Assembly: GCA_937967765.1 (NCBI GenBank)
Contig: CALCML010000149.1
Location: 1 to 8,590 of the forward strand
Source: an uncultured Carnobacterium sp.
GTDB taxonomy: Bacteria > Bacillota > Bacilli > Lactobacillales > Aerococcaceae
DNA length: 8,590 nucleotides
Direction of reading: 5' to 3'
Part shown: piece after piece, positions 1-5,660 of the stretch
Layout of the letters: each line of letters starts with the position of its first letter
Numbering within the stretch: the first letter of the stretch is position 1
The notes under the pieces: model-generated
The model's database searches: none
The model's input: only the letters and a program-made list of their open reading frames with translations
Told to the model about the DNA's origin: nothing
Program-made: the position numbers and the translations under genes

Positions 1-234
1 GCTAAAGCTCTTGAGCATTTATCTCGTTACTACGGCATTAAACAAGAAAACATTCTTGCCTTTGGTGACGAAGACAACGATATGGAAATGATTGAATACG
101 CAGGTCACGGTGTTGCCATGAAAAATGGAATTGATGAATTGAAAAACATCGCAAATGCGATTACTCCATTTACGAATGATGAAAATGGATTGGCGAAATA
201 TTTGAAAGAATACTTTAATCTAAAAGGCGCTTAA
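1..234 (+). CDS. Cof-type HAD-family hydrolase, C-terminal part (5' end outside window)
   Basis: This is an open frame from base 1 to a TAA at 232-234, giving the last 77 residues of a protein whose start lies upstream. It contains the HAD motif IV segment GDEDNDMEM (partial residues 22-30), whose paired Asp residues coordinate Mg2+. This is followed by the GVAMKNG segment (37-43) typical of Cof/YidA-like phosphatases, and by a tail in which F-T-N-D-E-N-G-L matches the usual T..NDE.GVA ending of the family. Cof-type enzymes are cytosolic phosphatases acting on sugar phosphates, FMN/PLP-type cofactors or similar small phosphoesters. The substrate cannot be told from this fragment, and motifs I-III and the cap domain are off the edge. 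The gene converges on mgtE and ends in the hairpin at 236-286. Family assignment is secure; specific function is not. Confidence 0.9.
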   Translation, partial: AKALEHLSRYYGIKQENILAFGDEDNDMEMIEYAGHGVAMKNGIDELKNIANAITPFTNDENGLAKYLKEYFNLKGA

Positions 235-235
235 G

Positions 236-286
236 AAAAAACGATAAGGTTACAGACAACATCGTCTATACACCTTATCGTTTTTT
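236..286. terminator. Bidirectional rho-independent terminator between the HAD gene and mgtE
   Basis: A 15-bp perfect stem (236-250 with 272-286) has an A-tract on its left side and a T-tract on its right, so it can terminate from both strands. The 21-base loop holds a small nested hairpin, AGAC (254-257) with GTCT (264-267). The T-tract runs into the mgtE stop codon (TAA on the minus strand, 287-285), so the terminator is shared by the two convergent genes and overlaps the end of mgtE. Confidence 0.9.
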
Positions 287-1652
287 ATTTTGCTAAATAG
301 ACTGAAATAAATTGACTCACAATCGTGAAGTAAACCAAAACGGATGTTAAGTCGTTGACGGTTGTAATAAATGGTCCGCTGGCAATGGATGGATCAAAGT
401 TAAATTTCTCCAACGCGAATGGAATACAAGTCCCTGTCAATGCGGCTACGAAAATCGAAGCGAACATCGCAAATCCGATAATCCCACCAAGCACAATATT
501 CCCTAGCCATAGACTCACAATTCCAAACACAACTACCCCAGAAATCAATCCGATACCAAGACCGGTTGTCCCCTCTTGCACGAGTACTTTCCAGAAAGAT
601 TGTTCTTCCTCATGAAGCCCAATCTTTCGAATCGCTACCGCAAGAGATTGCGTACCGGTATTTCCGGCAGTACCAGTAATTAATGTAATAAAGATTGCAA
701 AAATACTTGCCTGTTGAATTAACGGCTCATATTGTCTGAAAAGGAACGCCGTCACAGTTCCCATAATGAGAAGGGTCATAATTCCTGGCAAGCGGTTGAC
801 AATCCCTGCCCACACGCCTTGGTGCGCTTCATCAACGTTTACCCCAGCAAGACCTGAATAGTCACTGGTTGCTTCTTCTTCGATAACATCCAACGCATCA
901 TCGACGGTGATAATCCCAACTAATGTATTCGTATCATCGACTACTGGAATGGCAAGGAAGTCATAGTCCTTAATCGTTTGGGCTACTTCTTCTTGCGCAT
1001 CATTCACGTGCACGGTTACGACACGGTCAATCATGATATCTTTGACGAGTTTTTCGTCTGGTTTCACGATTAAGTCTTTTAGCGTGAGAATCCCTGTTAA
1101 ATGATTTTCATCGTCTGTCACATATACATAGTAGATTGTTTCAGCGTCTTCGGCGAAACGTTTTACCGTTGCCATCGCTGTTTTTAAGGTATCTGATTCA
1201 CGCACGGCGATAAATTCAGTTGTCATCATCGCCCCTGCAGTTTCGTCTTCATAGTTTAATAATTGACGGAGTTCACTTGCCGTTTTATGTGGCATCAAGC
1301 GTAAATAAGTGCGGACATTTTCTTCCCCTACTTGCTTTAGCACGTCTACTGCATTATCGGAATACATTTCCGCAATCATTCGTGAGACATAAGCTTCGTC
1401 CATTTCACTTAAATATTTTTCAACGTCTTCTACATCTTCTTCTAGTAGTTCGAACACCATTGCCATTTCTTCAGGAGTCAGAAATTGGTAGGCTAATTTA
1501 CGTTCTTCCAGCGTTAAACTTAAATAAATTTGCGCTTGGTCGTACGTATGATTCTCAAAGAAAATCTCACGGAATTGTTGCTTATCTTCCGTAGCCAAGG
1601 TGTGCTGAATTTGCTCTAAAATATCTTCAAATTCATATACGATTTCGCTCAA
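285..1652 (-). CDS. mgtE: MgtE-family magnesium channel/transporter
   Basis: The 455-residue product has the full MgtE architecture. An acidic helical N domain (about 1-135) is followed by two CBS domains (about 138-255). A connecting plug helix leads to five predicted membrane helices (about 287-306, 311-330, 360-385, 388-411, 430-452). Diagnostic features are NRLPG at the start of TM1, the TAGNTGTQS segment (328-336), and FITTVND in the last helix, where Asp434 corresponds to the pore aspartate that selects Mg2+ in the Thermus homologue. In that family, Mg2+ binding among the acidic N and CBS domains closes the pore, so the channel senses cytosolic Mg2+ directly. The start is TTG at 1652-1650, 8 bases after an AGGAG (1665-1661). 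Only 17 bases separate it from the stop of the upstream pseudouridine synthase gene, so it is the last gene of the relQ operon. No Mg2+ riboswitch fits in that gap. Length is normal. Confidence 0.95.
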   Translation of the reverse strand: MSEIVYEFEDILEQIQHTLATEDKQQFREIFFENHTYDQAQIYLSLTLEERKLAYQFLTPEEMAMVFELLEEDVEDVEKYLSEMDEAYVSRMIAEMYSDNAVDVLKQVGEENVRTYLRLMPHKTASELRQLLNYEDETAGAMMTTEFIAVRESDTLKTAMATVKRFAEDAETIYYVYVTDDENHLTGILTLKDLIVKPDEKLVKDIMIDRVVTVHVNDAQEEVAQTIKDYDFLAIPVVDDTNTLVGIITVDDALDVIEEEATSDYSGLAGVNVDEAHQGVWAGIVNRLPGIMTLLIMGTVTAFLFRQYEPLIQQASIFAIFITLITGTAGNTGTQSLAVAIRKIGLHEEEQSFWKVLVQEGTTGLGIGLISGVVVFGIVSLWLGNIVLGGIIGFAMFASIFVAALTGTCIPFALEKFNFDPSIASGPFITTVNDLTSVLVYFTIVSQFISVYLAK

Positions 1653-1669
1653 TGGTGATTCTCCTCTCT

Positions 1670-2563
1670 TTATTGCTTGTGAGCTTTAATCCACTCGTCC
1701 ATATCTTTAGGCAGTGGTGCCACAATGGTAATTTCTTTTTTCGTCATTGGATGAATAAACGTGAGTGAGTGACAATGCAAGGCTTGACGGTCTAATATCT
1801 CGTCTTTTACCCCACCGTATAAATCATCTCCAACAAGTGGTGCCCCTAGCCATGAGAAATGAACACGAATCTGATGCGTACGCCCAGTATGTAATAAAAT
1901 CTCGACAAGGTCCGCTCCAATAAGTGTTTCTTTCTTCCAATATTCCGTTAGCGATGGTTTCCCATCTTCTGATACACAACGATTAATAATCGATCCTTCA
2001 TGTCGACCAATCGGTGCATCAATCATTCCATGCTCTTCTAGCGCAGCTGTATCATGCACAATCGCTAAATATTTCTTTTGGATCGTCTTCTCTCGTAAGG
2101 CTTGGTCCATCCATGCATGTACAACGCGGTGTTTGGCAAACATCATCACTCCCGTTGTATCACGGTCAAGACGCGTTACCACATGGGTAATTTGGTCCGC
2201 ATACCCACGTCTCTTATAGTATCCTTTGACACGATTGGCCATGGAATGATCTGGGTGCAACTTCGACGGAATCGAAGCCGTTCCAACCGGCTTATTGATA
2301 ATGAGTAAATAATCATCCTCATACAAAATATCAATCGGCACTTCACTTGGAATCACGGTCTCATGTTCTCCAGACGGCGGAATGACCATCGTTAGCACAT
2401 CGCCAGGCTGAAGCGTCTTTAAGACAATTTCATGACGACCATTTACAAGAAGGTCTCCATGCGTTTTTACATGGGCAAGAAAGGTTCTTGAAATCCCGAC
2501 TTCTTGCAAGAAGGACCGCATCATCATCGGATACTCGTATGGGTAATTCCACGTTAAAATCAA
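1670..2563 (-). CDS. RluA/RluD-family pseudouridine synthase (YjbO-like)
   Basis: This 297-residue RNA pseudouridine synthase isomerises specific uridines, probably in 23S rRNA. The N-terminal part (about 15-60) resembles an S4-type RNA-binding region (GISRTFLAHVKTHGDLLVNG). The catalytic domain follows, with DILYEDDYLLIINKP (78-92), the active-site motif TRLDRDTTG (130-138, catalytic Asp133) and HTGRTHQIRVH (225-235). The residue before RLD is Thr rather than the His of E. coli RluD. The order relQ-nadK-rluD matches B. subtilis yjbM-yjbN-yjbO, so this is the YjbO-type paralogue; its target uridine is not predictable here. The start is TTG at 2563-2561, overlapping the nadK stop as TTGA. The SD GAGGA (2574-2570) lies inside the last nadK codons, so translation is probably coupled. 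The first in-frame ATG (codon 13) would remove the start of the N domain, so TTG is preferred. Confidence 0.93.
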   Translation of the reverse strand: MILTWNYPYEYPMMMRSFLQEVGISRTFLAHVKTHGDLLVNGRHEIVLKTLQPGDVLTMVIPPSGEHETVIPSEVPIDILYEDDYLLIINKPVGTASIPSKLHPDHSMANRVKGYYKRRGYADQITHVVTRLDRDTTGVMMFAKHRVVHAWMDQALREKTIQKKYLAIVHDTAALEEHGMIDAPIGRHEGSIINRCVSEDGKPSLTEYWKKETLIGADLVEILLHTGRTHQIRVHFSWLGAPLVGDDLYGGVKDEILDRQALHCHSLTFIHPMTKKEITIVAPLPKDMDEWIKAHKQ

Positions 2564-3390
2564 CGGACTTCCTCATTTCCACGACAGTTCACTTCACGCG
2601 AACCGATAAACGCATCTTCCACACGATCCCAGAACGGTGTATGACGGTACGCCGCAAATGAAATGCGCTCCCCACTAATTTGTAATTGAATTTCTTCAAT
2701 CTCGTTGGCATCATAGGTTAAATGGTCAATCGCCATCACCATGCCCTCTTTACTTTCAGGACGTAGTGTTAAGACATTATCTTTAGCAAAAATCATCGGT
2801 GAACTAAGTGTACGATACACACGGTTATTAATCGATGCCATTTCAGTCATCTGCATCACTTCAGCACGTGGATGAACAACGGCTCCCCCTAAAGATTTGC
2901 TTAAACCAGTTGACCCAGTTGGTGTCGCCACACAAAGCCCATCTCCACGGAAGTTTTCAAATAACTCGCCATTAATATACACTTCGCATAAAAGCGTGCC
3001 ATTTACTTTACGCAATGTTGCCTCATTCAAGGCTGCATAACGAACAACATCTCCGCTCTTAAATTTCACATTCACATCGAGTAATGGATAGCTCACACGC
3101 TCTCCCTTGTCTTGTTTCAATGACTCGATTAATTGATCCACTTCATAATTACGCCAATCCGTATAGAACCCTAAGTGTCCCGTATGGATGGCCACAAAAC
3201 GAATGCTATCTAGTTGATCGCGGTAACGGTGAAAGGCGCCTAAAAGCGTTCCGTCTCCGCCAACCGTAATCACCACATCAGGATTTACGTCATCACGTAC
3301 AAAACAGCCTTCTTGACATAAGCGGTCGAAGGTATTCATGACTTCTTTTGTTTTTTCTGTTTGGTTTCCGTATAAACCGACTTTCATCAT
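2560..3390 (-). CDS. nadK: NAD kinase (PpnK/NadF type)
   Basis: This is a 276-residue cytosolic NAD kinase, which phosphorylates NAD to NADP with ATP (polyphosphate in some members). Visible motifs are the catalytic GGDGT (44-48, Asp46), HTGHLGF (69-75), LNEATL (121-126), which holds the NE pair that contacts NAD, and the glycine-rich GDGLCVATPTGSTG (149-162) followed by KSLGGAVVHP (165-174). All key residues are present and length is normal. Two adjacent ATG codons (3390-3388 and 3387-3385) follow a GGAGGG (3400-3395) at 4 and 7 bases, so either may be used. The first overlaps the relQ stop as ATGA and is the one given; the second would give 275 residues. The stop overlaps the TTG start of the pseudouridine synthase gene. 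The gene belongs to the relQ-nadK-rluD-mgtE operon and corresponds to yjbN of B. subtilis. Confidence 0.96.
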   Translation of the reverse strand: MMKVGLYGNQTEKTKEVMNTFDRLCQEGCFVRDDVNPDVVITVGGDGTLLGAFHRYRDQLDSIRFVAIHTGHLGFYTDWRNYEVDQLIESLKQDKGERVSYPLLDVNVKFKSGDVVRYAALNEATLRKVNGTLLCEVYINGELFENFRGDGLCVATPTGSTGLSKSLGGAVVHPRAEVMQMTEMASINNRVYRTLSSPMIFAKDNVLTLRPESKEGMVMAIDHLTYDANEIEEIQLQISGERISFAAYRHTPFWDRVEDAFIGSREVNCRGNEEVR

Positions 3391-4061
3391 GATTCCCTCC
3401 GTTTCTTTCGTTTACGTTGATTTTCTTTATTAATCGCAAAAATATATTGCGCTTCTTGAATCTCTTCTCTGATTTGAGACATCTCTTCATCAAGCAAGAA
3501 CGCCGCTTCTGCTGCACGTTCCAAACGCTCATGAATCGTATCAGGGAATTCCCCTTTATATTTATAGTTCAATGAGTGTTCAATCGTTGCCCAGAAATTC
3601 ATCGCAAGTGTACGAATTTGAATTTCCACAAGAATCTTTGTTTCTCCTTCGATTCGTTGCACGGGATATTCCAACACGATATGGTATGAACGATAGCCAC
3701 TCGCTTTTTTATTTTGAATATAGTCACGTTCAATCACGATATCAAAGTCATTACGCTGACGAATCAGGCGAACTACTTCATAAATATCATCGACGAACTG
3801 ACACATAATACGAAGCCCTGCAATATCTTGTACGCCTTCAAGGAAGTCTTCTCTAGGAATATTACGAACTTGCATCTTTTCTAGAATACTCTCTGGAGTC
3901 TTTACACGGCCCGTGATAAATTCAATCGGTGCATGCTTTCCTTCCTGACGATACTGGCGTCTAATTCCCTTTAATTTTATTTTTAATTCCTCTATTGCTT
4001 GATAATACGGAGCTAGAAAGGCTTCCCAGTCTTCTACTAGGGGTGTTTCCCATGTTTCCAT
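3387..4061 (-). CDS. relQ: Small alarmone synthetase RelQ (GTP pyrophosphokinase, SAS1/YjbM)
   Basis: This 224-residue single-domain (p)ppGpp synthetase transfers pyrophosphate from ATP to the 3' position of GTP or GDP (some members also use GMP). It has the synthetase domain only, with no HD hydrolase and no TGS/ACT domains, as expected of SAS1 enzymes. Motifs are GRVKTPESILEKM (51-63), the basic ATP/GTP-binding loop; QDIAGLRI (78-85); DYIQNKKASGYRSYH (113-127), the G-loop region; and EIQIRTLAMNFWATIEHSLNYKYK (146-169), with the catalytic Glu146. An acidic helical region (about 180-208) follows, then a strongly basic tail, NQRKRKKRRES. The start is ATG at 4061-4059 behind AGGTGA (4071-4066). 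It is first in the minus-strand operon, driven by the promoter at 4095-4126, and its stop overlaps the nadK start. It corresponds to yjbM/sasB of B. subtilis and relQ of enterococci. RelQ is usually tetrameric and stimulated by pppGpp; that is family knowledge, not seen here. Confidence 0.96.
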   Translation of the reverse strand: METWETPLVEDWEAFLAPYYQAIEELKIKLKGIRRQYRQEGKHAPIEFITGRVKTPESILEKMQVRNIPREDFLEGVQDIAGLRIMCQFVDDIYEVVRLIRQRNDFDIVIERDYIQNKKASGYRSYHIVLEYPVQRIEGETKILVEIQIRTLAMNFWATIEHSLNYKYKGEFPDTIHERLERAAEAAFLLDEEMSQIREEIQEAQYIFAINKENQRKRKKRRES

Positions 4062-4094
4062 ATTTTCACCTACTTTTTTTCATTTCCGTTCTCT

Positions 4095-4126
4095 ATCATA
4101 CCATATTTTATAAGGAATCATGACAA
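4095..4126 (-). promoter_or_regulatory. Putative sigma-A promoter of the relQ operon (extended -10)
   Basis: Reading the minus strand, TGG followed by TATGAT (4103-4095) makes an extended -10 box (TGn plus five of six consensus bases). A TTGTCA (4126-4121) matches five of six -35 bases but lies 20 bases upstream, longer than usual; at 17 bases the hexamer is the poor TCATGA. The extended -10 probably compensates. The start of transcription would be about 27 to 30 bases before the relQ ATG, leaving a short leader with no room for a riboswitch. Confidence 0.6.
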
Positions 4127-4141
4127 ATTAAGGCGATTTTT

Positions 4142-4170
4142 TTCAAATCTGTAATAAAATGAGCTACAAT
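4142..4170 (+). promoter_or_regulatory. Putative sigma-A promoter of the CYTH gene
   Basis: TTCAAA (4142-4147, four of six -35 bases) is separated by 17 bases from TACAAT (4165-4170, five of six -10 bases). The -35 box lies 15 bases from that of the divergent relQ promoter, in an AT-rich spacer, so both could be reached by one regulator. An AGGAGG at 4181-4186, 7 bases before the ATG, gives a strong ribosome binding site and a leader of only about 17 bases. Confidence 0.6.
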
Positions 4171-4193
4171 AGAACACTAAAGGAGGAACGGTT

Positions 4194-4772
4194 ATGCCAG
4201 AAATTGAAAAAGAGTTTAAAAACTTACTGTCAAAAGAACAATACGACGCACTCGTAAACGACTATAAAGAAATCTTTACAAAAGACGTTACGCAGACCAA
4301 TAGCTACTACGACTATGAAGGTCTCCTCCATGAACATAAAATGGCCCTTCGCATTCGCATTGTCGAAGGAAAAGAAACCGGTGAAATCACGCTAAAGATT
4401 CCTCAAAGTAGCTTAGAGGTGCTTGAGTATACTGAAGTTCTTCCCGTAGATATTCTGAATGCATATAATCATGACAAACAATTCACGCTTCCAACTTCGC
4501 TTCAGGAGGCATTGGAAGATAATGGAATTACAATTCAAACCGTGAATCAAACGGCCCTTCTTACCACGCATCGCTTAGAAGGCGCCCTCTCTGAGAATGA
4601 ATGGCTTGTTCTAGACGAGAGTCACTACAACGGCAAAGTCGACTTTGAGATGGAAATGGAAGTTCGTAGTCTCGAGCTCGGCGAACCGGTATTCTTAGGC
4701 ATTTTAGCCAAATATAATATCGAGAGACGCCAAGCAGAAAGTAAAATTAAACGTGCATTGTCCACGAGATAA
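4194..4772 (+). CDS. CYTH-domain triphosphate-binding protein (YjbK-like)
   Basis: This 192-residue protein spans one CYTH/triphosphate tunnel metalloenzyme domain. The N-terminal signature ExExK is Glu5, Glu7, Lys9 (EIEKEFKN). Further tunnel residues are visible: QTNSYYDY (34-41); Arg53 and Arg55 in ALRIRIVEG; Lys68 in GEITLKIP; HRLE (126-129); the acidic strand DFEMEMEV (150-157), which should bind metal; and the basic C-terminal helix SKIKRAL (183-189). Family members bind or hydrolyse a triphosphate group (thiamine triphosphate, inorganic tripolyphosphate, nucleoside triphosphates) or make cAMP. The bacterial YjbK group has no agreed in vivo substrate that I can state. All tunnel residues I would expect are present, so it is probably active. 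The start is ATG with AGGAGG 7 bases upstream. It is divergent from relQ and upstream of spxH in the same direction; no terminator separates it from spxH. Confidence 0.9.
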   Translation: MPEIEKEFKNLLSKEQYDALVNDYKEIFTKDVTQTNSYYDYEGLLHEHKMALRIRIVEGKETGEITLKIPQSSLEVLEYTEVLPVDILNAYNHDKQFTLPTSLQEALEDNGITIQTVNQTALLTTHRLEGALSENEWLVLDESHYNGKVDFEMEMEVRSLELGEPVFLGILAKYNIERRQAESKIKRALSTR

Positions 4773-4840
4773 GCACAAATGTCACGCGTTGTGCAAATTA
4801 TTCTGACATTTCAACAAACTATGTTACAATGATGTTACAA
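4773..4840. repeat. Overlapping inverted and tandem repeats around the spxH promoter
   Basis: Three short repeats are packed between the CYTH stop codon and the spxH leader. First, GCACAA (4773-4778) is inverted as TTGTGC (4789-4794). Second, AAATGTCA (4777-4784) is inverted as TGACATTT (4804-4811), with a 19-base gap. Third, ATGTTACAA occurs twice (4821-4829 and 4832-4840), offset by 11 bases, about one helical turn. The first two share bases 4777-4778 and would compete if formed as RNA hairpins in a transcript from the CYTH gene. No T-tract follows, so this is not a normal terminator. I recognise no known operator in it. Confidence 0.5.
4803..4830 (+). promoter_or_regulatory. Putative sigma-A promoter of spxH, with extended -10
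   Basis: CTGACA (4803-4808, five of six -35 bases), a 16-base spacer and TACAAT (4825-4830, five of six) preceded by TGT (4822-4824) form an extended -10 promoter. Transcription should begin near 4837, about 33 bases before the TTG start of spxH. The -35 box lies inside the right arm of an inverted repeat (4777-4784 with 4804-4811), and the -10 box is part of a tandem repeat ending at 4840, so the site may be regulated. Confidence 0.7.
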
Positions 4841-4869
4841 AGTTAGTTAGGGAACAGGGGTGTAGGATT

Positions 4870-5565
4870 TTGAGTACTTCAAAAACAAAGAATCTATCAG
4901 AACGCACTTCACACGAAAAGATTTTCGAATTATATTTATTCGTGAATCCATTGGGATCATATTGTTATCGCTGTGAAAATGAACTATTAAAATTTGTTCG
5001 TAATTCTGAGTTTAAGGTACATTACCAATTCGTAACGTTTCATAATTTACAAACGGTTGATCAATATATGAAAAACCAAAAACTCGATGAAACGGATTTA
5101 GATTTAAGAAACGAAATCTATACTAGAATTTATGATGCGGCTCTTTCTTATAAAGCTGCCCTCTTACAAGGAAAACGTCCAGGTCGTCAATTCTTATTTG
5201 AATTGCAACACCAAATTCATCATCACAATCGTAACTATAGCAAAGAGTTATTAGATGAAATTTTAGATAATATTGAAATTGATAAGAAAATGTTTTACGA
5301 AGATAAAGCAAGTGCTGCTGTGAAAACAGCGTACGACCGCGACTTACAAATCGCCCAAGAGATGAATGTAACGCACACTCCTTCTCTTGTCATCTTCGAT
5401 AATTCAAATCATTCTTATGGAATCTTACTGGCGAACAGTATTACGGCGGATACCATTAGTGAAATTTGTAATGGTGAGCCTCTTCCTGAATGCCCAGAAG
5501 TCAAACGACTTGTAGAAGTTCGCTCACGCCACAACTTAGCAAAAGTCGTGAATATGAATCGTTAA
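4870..5565 (+). CDS. spxH: SpxH/YjbH-like ClpXP adaptor, DsbA/thioredoxin-fold family
   Basis: This 231-residue protein resembles YjbH (SpxH), the adaptor that delivers the redox regulator Spx to ClpXP. It has a thioredoxin-type start (FELYLFVNPLGSYCYRC, 19-35), a helical insert (about 80-150) and a return to the thioredoxin core with the cis-Pro-like segment VTHTPSLVIFD (167-177). It is shorter than the roughly 300-residue B. subtilis protein and lacks that protein's His/Cys-rich N-terminus. A His cluster (H114, H117-H119) lies in the insert instead. The CxxC is Cys32-Tyr-Arg-Cys35; measured from the preceding Pro-Leu it is shifted three residues relative to the B. subtilis motif. The start is TTG (4870-4872), with AGGGGTG (4856-4862) 7 bases upstream; the next in-frame ATG is codon 67 and would remove the fold's first strand. 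Its position between the CYTH gene and pepF matches yjbH between yjbK and yjbG. Identity rests on synteny as well as weak sequence likeness. Confidence 0.82.
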   Translation: MSTSKTKNLSERTSHEKIFELYLFVNPLGSYCYRCENELLKFVRNSEFKVHYQFVTFHNLQTVDQYMKNQKLDETDLDLRNEIYTRIYDAALSYKAALLQGKRPGRQFLFELQHQIHHHNRNYSKELLDEILDNIEIDKKMFYEDKASAAVKTAYDRDLQIAQEMNVTHTPSLVIFDNSNHSYGILLANSITADTISEICNGEPLPECPEVKRLVEVRSRHNLAKVVNMNR

Positions 5566-5572
5566 ACGCAAT

Positions 5573-5603
5573 AAACTCCTCCATTTGGAGGAGTTTTCTT
5601 TAT
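5573..5603 (+). terminator. Rho-independent terminator of spxH
   Basis: A 10-bp perfect stem (5573-5582 with 5587-5596), rich in C on the left and G on the right, closes a 4-base ATTT loop. It is followed by TCTTTATTT. It begins 8 bases after the spxH stop codon and ends plus-strand transcription before the convergent pepF. Confidence 0.93.
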
Positions 5604-5611
5604 TTCCATAT

Positions 5612-5660
5612 ATAACAAAACAACTCCGAGAGTAAGAACTCTCGGAGTTTATTTTGTTAT
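5612..5660 (-). terminator. Rho-independent terminator of pepF
   Basis: A 12-bp stem (5622-5633 with 5638-5649) closes the 4-base loop 5634-5637. After a small internal loop it extends by nine further pairs (5612-5620 with 5652-5660). On the minus strand the core hairpin is followed by TGTTTTGTTAT, a usable U-rich tract. The outer arm contains the pepF stop codon (5659-5657). It stands just beyond the spxH terminator, so each convergent gene has its own hairpin. Confidence 0.88.

Noticed and set aside
1220..1594. 124-codon plus-strand open frame opposite mgtE
   Set aside because: It is antisense to the MgtE N and first CBS domains, which are well conserved, and its composition is not protein-like.
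1653..1669. Mg2+ riboswitch upstream of mgtE
   Set aside because: Only 17 bases separate the upstream stop from the mgtE start, and they hold the ribosome binding site.
2172..2174. Loss of the His in the HRLD motif of the pseudouridine synthase as a sign of inactivity
   Set aside because: The catalytic Asp133 and its flanking Arg/Leu are intact, and RluA-family members outside E. coli often vary at that position, so the enzyme is probably active.
3293..3532. 79-codon minus-strand open frame across the relQ/nadK junction
   Set aside because: It lies in another frame inside two strongly supported genes and has no ribosome binding site or recognisable domain.
4062..4193. Possible riboswitch or T-box between relQ and the CYTH gene
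   Set aside because: Both predicted leaders are only about 15 to 30 bases long and contain no terminator or aptamer-like structure; two ordinary promoters explain the spacer.
4773..4811. Terminator after the CYTH gene
   Set aside because: The inverted repeats there are short, have large gaps, and lack a following T-tract, so read-through into spxH is likely.
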